Shown here: positions 25,271-41,520 of the stretch, piece by piece | How the letters are laid out: each line of letters begins with the position of its first letter | Numbering within the stretch: the first letter of the stretch is position 1 | Assembly (NCBI RefSeq): GCF_023343835.1 | Contig: NC_064437.1 | Location: forward strand, 47,026,967 to 47,090,966 | DNA from: Lagopus muta | Lineage: Eukaryota > Chordata > Aves > Galliformes > Phasianidae | DNA length: 64,000 nt | Direction of reading: 5' to 3' | The notes under the pieces: model-generated | What the model was told of the DNA's origin: nothing | Databases searched by the model: none | What the model saw: the letters and a program-made list of their open reading frames with translations, nothing else | Translations under genes and position numbers: made by a program

Positions 25271-25830
25271 GAAGAGGGCTCAGGTGCCCTGGAGCTCCGT
25301 GTCTGTACGGTGTTCGACTGCAAGTGCCACCAGCGGGGTGTGCGCATGGCACAGAGCTGAGCGCCTGGTGGCCACCCCAGTGACGGGCGTCCAGGTGGAA
25401 GTCTCGGGTGAAACACAGGAGCCTGAAGGAGCGGCGTCTGGAGGCACAGCTAGGCGTGCTGCGTTCAGCGCATTATGCCTACTAACCCCGAAACTTACCT
25501 GCATAGCGCAGGCCGGGGGCTGCCAGCAGCATGTGCCCCGCTCCGCGCCGCCGAGCAGCCCAAGGCGACGACGGGCGGGCGGGGGCGGTCCCGGGGCGGC
25601 GCCTGGGTTCGGCTCGGTGCGGACAGCTGCGGGACCGTGCGGCGCGGTGCTGGGCTTTAACCCGTCGTCGCTGGAGGACATGGAGCAGAGCTTTAACGAG
25701 CGGGAGGCGATCAGGTGGATCGGGGAGAACTGGTGAGCGCTGGGCGCGATGCCGTAGGAACAGGGGCTGGGGCGCGTCTCGGTGGCCGTGCGGGGATGAG
25801 GCAGAGCAGCTGGGGCTGGCGGGGGAGGGC
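25270..25830 (+). promoter_or_regulatory. ELOVL3: CpG island spanning ELOVL3 promoter and first exon
   Basis: The DNA becomes CpG-rich here and contains the first ELOVL3 coding exon (ATG 25680, donor after 25732). The reading frame upstream of the ATG stays open back to about 25284, but the codons look like GC-rich leader rather than protein. I see no clear TATA box; dispersed initiation is likely. Confidence 0.65.
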
Positions 25831-28800
25831 TGGAAGGAGAAAGTGGAAATTATGGCCCGAAACTATTGGGAAAAGGGGCTGCGGGTCCTGATCTGCGTTG
25901 GAAGATGTCCCTATCTGACCGAGCTGCGGTGTGAGAATGAAAAACATCTGCTAGCGCAAGCTCCTGTGTTTGCAGTGAGGCTGAATCCCTAACCTGCAGC
26001 AAAATGCTGCTGTCGAATAATTTGGTGCCTGCGCTTTCAGCCTGAATAGCCAAGCTTGTTCCTCAAGAATATCCCCAGTGGCTTGATGTCGTAAACATTA
26101 TTCGATGGGCAATTGCTCTGCTGGATTCAAAGAAGATGTTGAAGAGTAGCCTCCTCTTCTTATATGGAGCTCTTGCTTAAACTAATTCTTCCTGTTTGGA
26201 GAATTCGCTTTACCCATTTATGCGTTCACTCAGAAGTCAGCTGAACAATAAAGAAATACATCGAGCTCAGTTACATCTTGTTCTGAAATTTTTCTACCTT
26301 TTGAAGAGCAAGGGGCAGATCTCACTTGCTTTTCTCACTGCTGCCCACAGTTTTCTTGTCCTCATAATACCTTTAATAAATGCACCTCCTCAGTGTTTCC
26401 TGTTCACTGCAGGGGAAACCCCTACAAGTCGCCTTCTTTCTTCCAATGTGTAACTGGTTTGCTGTACTTTCCTCAGAACCTGTCCACATTTCACTCTGGC
26501 TTCCTACTGCTTTTCACTTTCTGGAGCAAAGGGATGGCTCTTACCTAAACGAATTTGCAGCAAGAAGGTGGCTTTGCATTTACTCGAGGTGTTCTCAGCT
26601 TAACTCTCTGTGACTACAAACAGTAATTGCTACCTTCTTTGTAGCAATGTTTGGCTCTTGTGCAATTTTGTATTTCGGAGAGGACAGCCTGTTTGGTTCC
26701 CGAGCTCCAGGAGAAAAGGGAGTTGTTCTCAGCCAGAAGAAGCCTTTCTGACTTCTTTTTTCGCTTTTACACGCGGTGACTCCTAGCCACGAGGAGCCCG
26801 GTGCAGCTGCGGCTCGAGGGGAGACCTGGCGGGGCTGGGAGCCAGTCTTTCCTCCATATGTTGTTACGGCGGCAGTTGTCCCTGGGGGACGGCACACCGA
26901 GTGTCTGAGGGGACAGGCTGGCGTGTAGCGAGCAGGGGAAGCCGGGAGGGGACAGTCCCGGACCTGTAGTGAGGAGGGCTGGGCACCTCAGCAAGTCGCC
27001 GGCTGCATCTGCGGCGCTGCTGCGTGGAGGATGGCTCGCCAGCGGCTCTGCTGGCTGGGGCTGGGCTCCTGAGCCCGCGGGCAGGAGTTTGTTAGCACTG
27101 AGACCACCGGAGCACGGGCTGGAAGGGCAGGGCGGCAGCCCGGGCCCCTTCACCGGAGCCCCCCGGTGCTGACACACTGCTGGGATTGAAGTCAGGTCAC
27201 CGCAGCTTGCTTAAACAGCCGTTTATGCTCCAGTAGCGCCTGAGGTCAAACCAGGTGGTGCTTTGCTCTTCATCCTTGCCCCAGTGTAACGATTGCAGGA
27301 TTAGCTCCTGCAGATGTGCCCCAGCTCTTTGCTAAGGACTAGCTTTTAAAGACGCTTGATTATGTAATGGCTCCTGGAATAGTTGCAAATCTCTTTTGCC
27401 CTCCTGCACTTTCTTGGCAAGCAGCTGGGAGGTGGAACAGAGCTCTCTGCAGTGCTTGGGGTCGCCTGCTCCGCTGTGGCGAGCTCAGCAAAGTGGCGGA
27501 AGGAACACTCATCCCAGAGCACCGGGCTGCCGAATCTGCTCCTGCAGAGCAGTCGAGGGCTTGGTTTTGTACTGGGCCATCGGAATCTGCTGCTCACCCT
27601 GCGTGTGAGAGCTGTGCTGTTAGGGCCGTGTTTCAGCTCCAGGTCCTCTGCTCTGTTTGGTTCTCTTCCCACTGCTTTCTCATCCCACTGCACGGTGGAG
27701 CCCGTAGGGGGACAGCCCTGCTCAGCCTCCGCACTGCAACTGGTTCCTTTGCACAATGCACAGGTGTACAAAGCAACAAAACACATCAACCTGTCTGCTC
27801 GGGATCCTGCTTGCAGGTTGTCATGTCCTTGTCCCACAGGGGCCTGCTTGCTGGAGCAGCTCCTGCTCTCACCTGTGATCCCAGGATTCCTGCTCACTCA
27901 CTGCCAGGAGAAGCTTCCTGTGACCAAACCCAACACTTACACAAGAATGGGCAATGTTTTATTCTTTTATTTTTTGTTGAGAACTCTGCTGGGGCCACAG
28001 AACTCCACTGCAAAGAGGAACTCAGCCTGGCTCTTTCCCTAACTGCTCTTTCTCTTCTTGCAGGTATAACACCTTCCTTTTTTCTGTAGCTTATGTGATT
28101 CTGATCTTTGGAGTCCAATATTTAATGAAGGACAGGAGAGGCTACAATCTGCGCATGCCACTGGCCCTCTGGTCCCTGGGGCTGGCCTTATTCAGGTAAG
28201 AACTCTCAGTCTGGCACTACCTGACAAGTTCTAGCTCTGGTTTGTTTATTTATTTTATTTTGCCATGCAAGATGTAATGATCAGTCTAGAATACTTGGTT
28301 TTAAACAGTCTAGTCTTTTGGTACTGGTTTCCTACAGACACCACGAGAAAGCCACAGTCTGTGCTCTGTGATTAAGTAGACTTCACATTGCCAACGTTGC
28401 CCTCATCTCCGCATGTCTTCAGCCTGGTGAGGGAGCACTGAGCAAGCCTCCTGCCTTGCTAGGCCCTGGCTGTAGAGGAGCACCTTTGCCTTCGAGCACA
28501 AATTGGCTTGGAATGACTGATCACGGTCTGTTTGGAGATGTCATGAAATGTACAAACTGATAGCAAAGAAGCCTTCTGAGGGTGAACTGGACACAGCTTT
28601 CAGATCTCCTTTGGTTTTCTTGCAGCGCCATTGGGGCCCATCGCACCTGGAAGCACATGGTCTTCATGCTGACTACTATGGGATTTAAACAGTCAGTGTG
28701 CAATCAACTCTTTTATGTTGACCCCATCTGCAAGCTATGGGTCTATTTATTTATACTGAGCAAAGTCCTGGAACTGGGTGAGTCTGAAATCTCTCCTTTT

Positions 28801-29809
28801 GCAACATATTCAGAACTCCTTTGCTTTTATGAGCAGGCTTTTCTTCACAGGACTCTGTCAGAGAACAGGACTGTTTTGCCTTGCACGTCACTCACTCTTC
28901 TTGCTTCCTGTTTCTCAATCTAGATGATGTGTAGTCTTTCTGCAGGGGTACAGCCTGATGTTCTTACACTGGTTTCACCTTCTCAAGCCAATAGGCTGTT
29001 CTGCAGTGGGAAAACAGCAGCAGATAGGGGAGTGCTGGGACACGTGCAGCCCCATGGGGTTTTTTTGCATCAAACCTGCAAGAGCTTTCTTTCCTAGAGC
29101 AGGAGCCTGTTGGAGTGTTTGTGGCAACGCTTCCATTGGCAAGTGTCAAGTCTGTTAGGAGCAGAAGTGCTTGCAGAAACACAAAGAGGTGTTGAAACTG
29201 TCAGTAGGAAGTTTATCCCCTGTAAACAACAGGTGCCTATATGGGCAAATTTGACATGAAGCTAGTCTTGGTGGGCTCAAGCCAGGTAATAACTTTAGCA
29301 TTACAGCTCTCTCATTCTGTTTCACCTGGAGGCTTGCATAACTTCTGTGATTTGCCTGACTGATGATGCACCTCTCCTCCAACCAAGGTGACACCGTGTT
29401 CATTGTTCTCCGGAAACAGAAGCTCATATTCCTCCACTGGTACCACCACATTCTCACGCTCATCTATTCCTGGTACTGCTACAAGGAGATGTTGTCAGGT
29501 GGCAGCTGGTTCATCACCCTAAACCTCACTATCCATACTGTCATGTACTCCTACTACACCGTGCGAGCAGCAGGCTTCCGGTTACCCCGCTGGATTGCCA
29601 TGGCAATCACCTTTTCACAGATTCTGCAGATGGCAATAGGTGTAATATTGTCCATCTTGCTCATCTTCTGGAAGGAGGATGAGGTCTGCCTTTGCAGTTG
29701 GCCTAGCATTTCCTTTTCATTGCTAATGTACCTTAGTTATTTGGTGCTCTTCTGTAACTACTTCTCCAAGTCTTACCTAATGAGCACTCAGAAATTGAAG
29801 GGAGAATAA
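25680..29809 (+). CDS. ELOVL3: ELOVL3, very-long-chain fatty acid elongase (ELO family), complete
   Basis: Exons 25680-25732, 28064-28195, 28626-28777 and 29388-29809 join in phase to 252 codons plus TAA. The protein has the ELO layout: several membrane helices, LRKQKLIFLHWYHH with the HxxHH catalytic box at about residues 129-133, then the conserved NLTIHTVMYSYY segment. The enzyme condenses malonyl-CoA with a long-chain acyl-CoA in the ER membrane, the first step of each elongation cycle. HWYHH places it in the ELOVL3/ELOVL6 group; parts resemble ELOVL6 closely, but the position between NOLC1 and PITX3 favours ELOVL3. The chosen ATG has G at -3 and +4; nearby upstream in-frame codons contain no other ATG. 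The 3' splice site of exon 4 (ccaaccaag) is a weak-looking but valid AG. The name rests partly on synteny. Confidence 0.88.
25733..28063 (+). other. ELOVL3 intron 1 with a second GC-rich patch
   Basis: No exon is seen. A GC-rich patch lies at about 26.76-27.18 kb and might be an alternative promoter or enhancer. A 240-codon open frame (27367-28089) crosses the exon 2 splice site in a different reading frame and is not credible as a gene. Confidence 0.5.
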
Positions 29810-30582
29810 AACTGGGGAGGGAGGAGGTGGAGGCTGGGAGGCAGGTGAGGGAAAGGGGAACTATTCATTTCTGGGTTGAGCTCAGGTACCCAATGGGATG
29901 GGGGGTGGTGAAGGTCCCTGTGGATGAAAGCCTTCAGGTTAACTCGTGCATTGGCCTTTGGCATGTTGCCCTCCCAATGGGGACTTGCCAAAGTGAGGCA
30001 TAGGTTGCCATGTGCAATGCAAGGAAGAGGGAGGCAGAACTGGAGACTCCTTTGGTCCAGCTCCTGGCCCATATGATGCTGCCTAGTTTTGGGCTCACTC
30101 TGTCAAAGTAGAGAGGGAAGGAACCATGCTCTAGCTCATCTGCTGTTCTTGGTTCTGCTGGCGATGAAGACCCCTCTCTGCTAATACAAGGAAAGCAATG
30201 AGTGGCTGCAAGTCTTCTCTCCACAACTGTTTGCAGAGCACAGAATGTACAGCTGAGAAGTAACACAGACCTCTGAGCTGAGCCCAGGCATTTAGCCTTA
30301 CCCAATCTGCCATAAATGCTTGGCATGCTGACACAGGTTCAAACATCACCTCCCATAAGGCTACACCTAGAGTCACACAATGAATCACTTGGATGTTAGT
30401 GGTTATTACCATGAGAGTGCTGAGCAGGCTGACTGGGACAGCTGCTGCCTGGGCTCTGAGTAAGACCAGGTGTTGCTGCGGGCCCTGCCAAGGGACAGAC
30501 CCATGGGTGGGAGGCAGAAGGGTCTGAGAACTCCTCTCTGGGTGCATTGGAAATGGCAATGGTGATGCCTGAAAATGACTAA

Positions 30583-30588
30583 AATAAA
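30583..30588 (+). terminator. ELOVL3: ELOVL3 poly(A) signal
   Basis: AATAAA is followed within 10 nt by a GT-rich element (tgttgtgtgtgggtttgttt), a strong cleavage context. It gives a 3' UTR of about 800 nt. Confidence 0.75.
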
Positions 30589-30609
30589 TGCTGTTGTGTG
30601 TGGGTTTGT

Positions 30610-32870
30610 TTATTTGATGCCTTTGTTCTGAGTGGTGTGGGAAGCACTAATTTCACCCTGCGTCCTGCTTGCTCAGCCACAGCACAGCACCACAGGCTCT
30701 GTCTCTCCGTGGGGCGTTTCTACCACTGCCTGCAGCTCCCCAGATCCCTCCCCACCTTGAGGCCCTCTGTCCCTGCACACAGCTGCCCTCGCCACAGAAG
30801 GGCTCTAGCAGAGGCGAGCCTTGGCTGGCTTGTGGCAGCAGCACGCCTCACACCTGGCTCAGCAGGCACAAAGACACCCAGAGTGTTTCATTTGCACTGC
30901 AAAAAGAGCGAAGAGGAGATGAGTAGCACAAGCGTACAGAGCCCAGACAAAGTAATCTGCTTTGCTCCAATGGCAGGTAAGGATGTGGGGAAGGAGAGCC
31001 CTGGCTGCCACTGAAGTGGATTTTTTAAGGCTTCTGATGCTGTGTCACATTCTACACTCTCGAGAGAGCTTTAAAACATGGTGTAGGTGGGATGTTGGGT
31101 GGGGGTAAAGCCCATTGGGTATCTTTACTCAGAGAGTTATCTGTGGTTCACTGCTGAAAGGAAGAGTTATGATGAGTGAATTTCAGGGACATCTGTCCTG
31201 AGGCTGGTTTTGTTCAACTCTTCCATCAACAATTTGGATGGAGGAGAACACGTGCACGCTGTATCTGCAGACTGGGAAGTGTCCAGTGACAGCCTGTAGA
31301 ATAAGCAGGAGCCTGCTAGAATGTGCCTGCTTGGGCAGCAGCACCAGAGACACAGCTAGGGAAGTGCTGAGGGGCTGAGCACCAGATCTCAGCTGTACCA
31401 GGAAGGCAAGTGGCATCCGGAAGGCACAAGATCCCTCCTAGGGATTGGCTCACTGCTGCCAATTTGATCACTTTGTTATTTGTTTTTGACCATTCTGTTG
31501 TCTGCAAATTTTATGTTTTTGTGTTTTTTTTTCCCCCAGGATGCATTTGTTATTTGGTGCCATTGTACAAAGCTCTCTCAGCTCAGAGTTGGCGTATGGC
31601 TGCTGCTGGGTCTGGGCAATGTGTGGTGCTTCACTCTGACTGCACCAGAGGTGATTCTGGCTGTGCTGTATTCCCACCTGCACTCAAGTCAGTGTGGTGG
31701 TGAGGGGGGGGGTGCTGAAAGTACAGGAAGGGGCAGCTGTGGGAAGGACCCTGTGCCTTGATGAGGCATTGGAGAGAGCTGTGGTAGCACCTAGCTGTGG
31801 CTATCAGTGGGGATTAGGTACAGCTGGGGTCAGAGTCAGCTGAGGAGAGGGAATGAGAGGGGCTGGACTTATGCTCCTTCTTCTGGGAGGAGAGCCAGGG
31901 TAGGCAAAGGAGTCAGTGTGGAAGCACAGTATGTGTGCATGGTGGGGAGGCTTCAGGGTGGAGGCACAGAAGCAACCTCAGCATCACTGGCATCTAGCAG
32001 CAAGGTAAGAGTTCAGATTTGTTTTGGATGTGCTGTGTGCTTTAGATGTCGATGCTCAATCTTTGCATGCACGTTGCAGTTGGAGTTGTTCTTCCAGCAG
32101 TAGCTGCTTTGGTAGAGGGATTCCTCAGTTTGGGTTAGCTCAGAGCAAAGCATAATTTAGCTATAGCGTTGTTGGACTGAGATCGGTGATGGCTTTCAGC
32201 ATCTGCTCACCAATACCTTCAGCAGCAGCTGCTCTCTGTGCAGCAGGCTATGGTAAAGATGGAGTGGTTTATATGCTGCACAAAAAGGGCTATGCTCTTT
32301 GTCTCTTAGCAAGGATCCCTTTTAACAGAGTTTGCTTCCTCTGTTTGTGCTGGCAACATTGCAGAAACCTGGTTTGTCCCAGTTTTGCCTGTCTCATTCA
32401 TGTGGAGTGGTTTGTCCTGCTGATGTATCAGGGTTGTGCTTGCCTCTGAAGTACGTGCCCCATGTGGAAAGAGACTGCACTGAGTGGGGACGTCCCACTA
32501 TCCGCTGCTTACATAGCTTTCTTGAGTTCTTGGGGAACCCCACTGTGTCCCACTGCATTGGCAGAAGCTACAGGTCCTGCTGTGCACGCACCTCCCAGGA
32601 GAGCAGCTCTGTTTTACAGCCTTCCTGAAAGAAACAGTGCAGGGCCAGGGGGGTGGGCAGGTATCTGCAGCCCCTACTGGAGGTGTTTTTTGGAGCCAGT
32701 AGTGCTGCAGGGACTCAGAGGCGCTGGCCCACCCAGCGTGATGGGGAAATCTCAACACGGAGTGCTCAGCCTGTGTCTACCCCAGGCTTGGACTCAATGT
32801 TGGTGCTTGCTTTTTGAATCTTCAGACACTCTCAAAAACCAGGCAGGCTGGAGCCTTAGAGAGACTGTGC
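30610..32870. other. Convergent intergenic region between ELOVL3 and PITX3
   Basis: No gene is supported. The region holds a short possible CR1 relic (31180-31290) and otherwise unremarkable sequence. ELOVL3 and PITX3 transcripts end toward each other here. Confidence 0.6.
31180..31290 (+). mobile_element. Possible very old CR1 fragment
   Basis: The stretch cctgaggctggttttgttca followed by a frame reading LVLFNSSINNLDGGE resembles the CR1 motif [16 protein letters not shown] that follows reverse transcriptase motif B. Homology is lost on both sides, so this is only a suggestion. Confidence 0.35.
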
Positions 32871-32875
32871 CAACT

Positions 32876-32886
32876 TTTATTTTATT
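32876..32886 (-). terminator. PITX3: Candidate PITX3 poly(A) signals (two overlapping, minus strand)
   Basis: TTTATTTTATT on the plus strand reads as two overlapping AATAAA on the minus strand, about 930 nt past the PITX3 stop. I found no nearer canonical signal. The downstream GT-rich element is poor, so this is tentative. Confidence 0.4.
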
Positions 32887-33135
32887 TCCTTTTTTTGAAA
32901 TGGGATTTGAGGAAGGGATGGAGATGTGCAAGGGGGGAGCTGATTGTTGCAGAAGGGGATGCTTTGGATGTATACTGGTGAAGGTATTCCTGTCTGACTG
33001 GACATGAGTGGAGCAGTGAAGCATGGCAGGCAGCACACCATCTTGGTAGACATGCTTGCTTTATGGGGTTTTTGTTTTTAAGGTCTACATCACAGGTTAC
33101 TTCCTGTACAAAATGGTGTATTTTAACATATAGGT

Positions 33136-33173
33136 CTATATATGTGTATGTATATATATATATAGGTATATAT
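33136..33173. repeat. TA/TG-rich microsatellite
   Basis: (TA)n with TG interruptions over about 38 bp, within or just beside the presumed PITX3 3' UTR. Confidence 0.8.
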
Positions 33174-33812
33174 GCATGCACATATCTTATATCCTTATGA
33201 CTCTCAGTTCCTCAAGGCTTCAAATCTGAAAGGCCATGCCTACAGATGTGCTCTCATAGGATGCCAATCAGCCAAGACAATGACTGGCTGCCTAATAAGC
33301 AGATGGGTGAGATATTCTGCACCAACCTTTGTGTTTGTGGGGGGAGAAGGATGGGGTTGGCCAAGCACTGGAGAGCAGCCTCATGTCACCCCGTCCCTGC
33401 AGCTCACTGTGGTGGCACCCAGCTGTGCTGGGGAAGGGGGTTTAGATGGGCCAGGCCAAAATATGCTGAGCTCAGCTTCCCACAAGCTAGGCATGCTGCC
33501 TGCTGGGGCTCCTGCTTCCCCATGGGGCTTCCAGCAGACTGTTTTGGTTTCCTTACCAACAGGGAGGGTAAGTATTTGGTGGCCAGGAAGGGAGGGAGAC
33601 TGGGAGGGGAAAGACAGTCAAAATTCACCATACGATAGTTAGACAAATCTTCGTAGAGGTCCATCTGCCTGCTGCTGTGAGCTCTCGCTCTCTCATGCTC
33701 TTTTACTCTCTCTCACTTCCACTCTCACTCTGCAGGATGTACGCTGTTGTAGGGCTAAAGGTCTCCTTGTGTCAGGCTAAGGTCAAGTCCCCAGTCAGCA
33801 GAGAGCAGCACT

Positions 33813-39449
<5,637 letters not shown>

Positions 39450-41369
39450 GGGGCAGGAATAGGAGGTGGCAAAGGAGGAACCTGAAAAAGAGGCACAGGG
39501 TGGTTAGGGAGTTGGATCTGTGCTCATGACCTCTTCTCGTCCACGTGAAAAGGGACTGGCCAGCCTCTAAGGAGAGGCCTAGGGAAAGCGAGGATCCCCG
39601 TGTGATCTTGGACTCCTTCAGGGTTTCCTGGCTGGAAAACGGAGATGCCAGGTTTTCTGCTGAGCTCCCCTATAAATCAAAGATGATCTAGTAACACTTC
39701 TATTTGCAGCCTTCAGAGAAAGAGCCTCCAATTTATAGGTGACATTCAGACCAAAATAGCAACGCCGGAGCATGCTGTGTAACGGAGATCTGAGGAAGTG
39801 GTCCTGGACCAGCCAAGGGCTGTTAGCACCTACCCCAGACATCCCGCTCTCCCAGCCTCCCTCTGCAGCTTCCTCAGGCCTTCCTTCACCTCCCAGCAAG
39901 TTGCTCAGACACAGGCAGTGCCCAGGGCCCTGAGGCTCTCCTGATACCCTGGGCACAAATGGTCAGACGTGCACATGCAGTAAACTGTGTGGCACCAGGA
40001 GGAAGGCATGCCAAACTGCGCAGAGGCTGCCATGAGCTCTGTCACTGCAAGTGGAATACTTTTGGGTAAATGAGGACCTCTGGAGCCTGAGTTAACACGG
40101 GAGTCGCATTACATGCCCTTGGGTGCCTGGGGACAAGCACTGGCACCTCTCAGCCAAAGGCTCCCCAGTGCTATCTGTGCCCACGAGCTGACCTGACAGC
40201 ATCCCAGTTGGGAGTTGCCCCCAGCTCCCACTGCTGTGGCTTCTTGACTGCCCTTTTTCATCATTCTTTGTCCCCGGGTCAGTTATCCTATCCTGTGCTG
40301 CTCTCTGTGGTACAGCACTGGAGGCTCACAGAGGCAGGTGGGAAGTGTTAGGTGCTAGCAGTCCAGCCCTGCCACGTGGGCAAGTGAGCTGGCCCTGTAG
40401 GCCCTGAAGTCCAGCTCATGATGCTGCTGCGTGTGGCACTATGGTCTGGTTAATGTGCTGGTTTGATGGCTCCTGAAGGCCTGGAGAAGAGCAGCTGGGT
40501 GCAGTGCCTGCATTTTCCAACACCCCTCCAGTCCCTGTCCCTGCAGCAGCTCCTGCTGACGTGTCGCAGCTGTTGACACAGCATGGCTGCAGGTGCGTGC
40601 TGCTGGGACTGGGCACTTGGGATTCTCAAACAAGGACATGGGCAGTGGTGGAGACCAAATGGCTGGTGGAGGGCTGCACGGCCCCTTGAGTCCACGCGTG
40701 CCAGGACCAAACTGAGCGAAGGTCGCATTTCAGCTGGGCTGTGCGAGCGCTTAAACATGTAAACAAGAGATTAATAACAGAGCTGTCGCACCTCCTTTGG
40801 AGCTGGATGACAGTGACTAAGAATGTATTTTCAGAGCTGTCTAAAGCCTCCTGTCATTCTGAGCAGGGCTGCTGCTGGGACCTCGGCAAGGCCAGATCGT
40901 ACCTGTGAAGTTCTCCCAGGCTGCGATGAGGCTGGAAGCTGGTGCTTCACCCTGCTGGTGTCTGCTGCAAGTGAGAGCCACGGTGCTTTCCCCCCTGCTC
41001 CCTGGAGCTCTCCCATCCCACCACTCCCAAACCTCAGTGCTGGCTCTGACACACCCTGAGAGCAGCATCTCTCTGGGTTCCAGTGCCAGTTTTTCCAGAG
41101 CTCTGCCTCCTGCAAGCATTTTGGCCTGGGTTGTGGAGCAGCAGCTCTGTGCTCACCACTTTCCCCAGCCTTTGGTGACCTTTGCTGGTTGCAGACCATG
41201 TACCCACAGCCCTGTTGCTTTCTGCCCTACGCACACAGCATGATGTGATGTGATGGGGCTGTGTTTTCTTTAATACCTTTGCAGAGAGTAGGGGGAGTCC
41301 ATCTGCTGCTGATATTGCCATGGCTTTTAGCATTGCTCTTGGAATTATGCAGAAACGCACAGTGAATTA

Positions 41370-41520
41370 ATTCCCTGGATTAAGTCTTGATTAAGATGTG
41401 TGTCACTTTGCTGTCTCAGAATTTATTAAGAGCCCTTCTTGAGGCGGCGGCAGATGGAATTTCTGCCCAATGTTTGTAGATGATAATTTCCCCTCTTCTA
41501 CAGCCATTTGCATATGATTG
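41370..41520. promoter_or_regulatory. Candidate PITX3 intronic enhancer (bicoid and octamer motifs)
   Basis: GGATTA at 41377-41382 reads TAATCC on the other strand, the K50 homeodomain site; TTGATTAAG follows. A perfect POU octamer ATTTGCAT lies at 41506-41513. The block is AT-rich and low in repeats. Function is inferred from motifs only. Confidence 0.35.

Noticed and set aside
27367-28089. 240-codon open frame in ELOVL3 intron 1
   Set aside because: Runs across the exon 2 splice acceptor in another frame and has no domain or conservation evidence.
25680-29809. Naming the elongase ELOVL6
   Set aside because: Sequence is close to ELOVL6, but position between NOLC1 and PITX3 is the ELOVL3 locus; ELOVL6 lies elsewhere in vertebrates.
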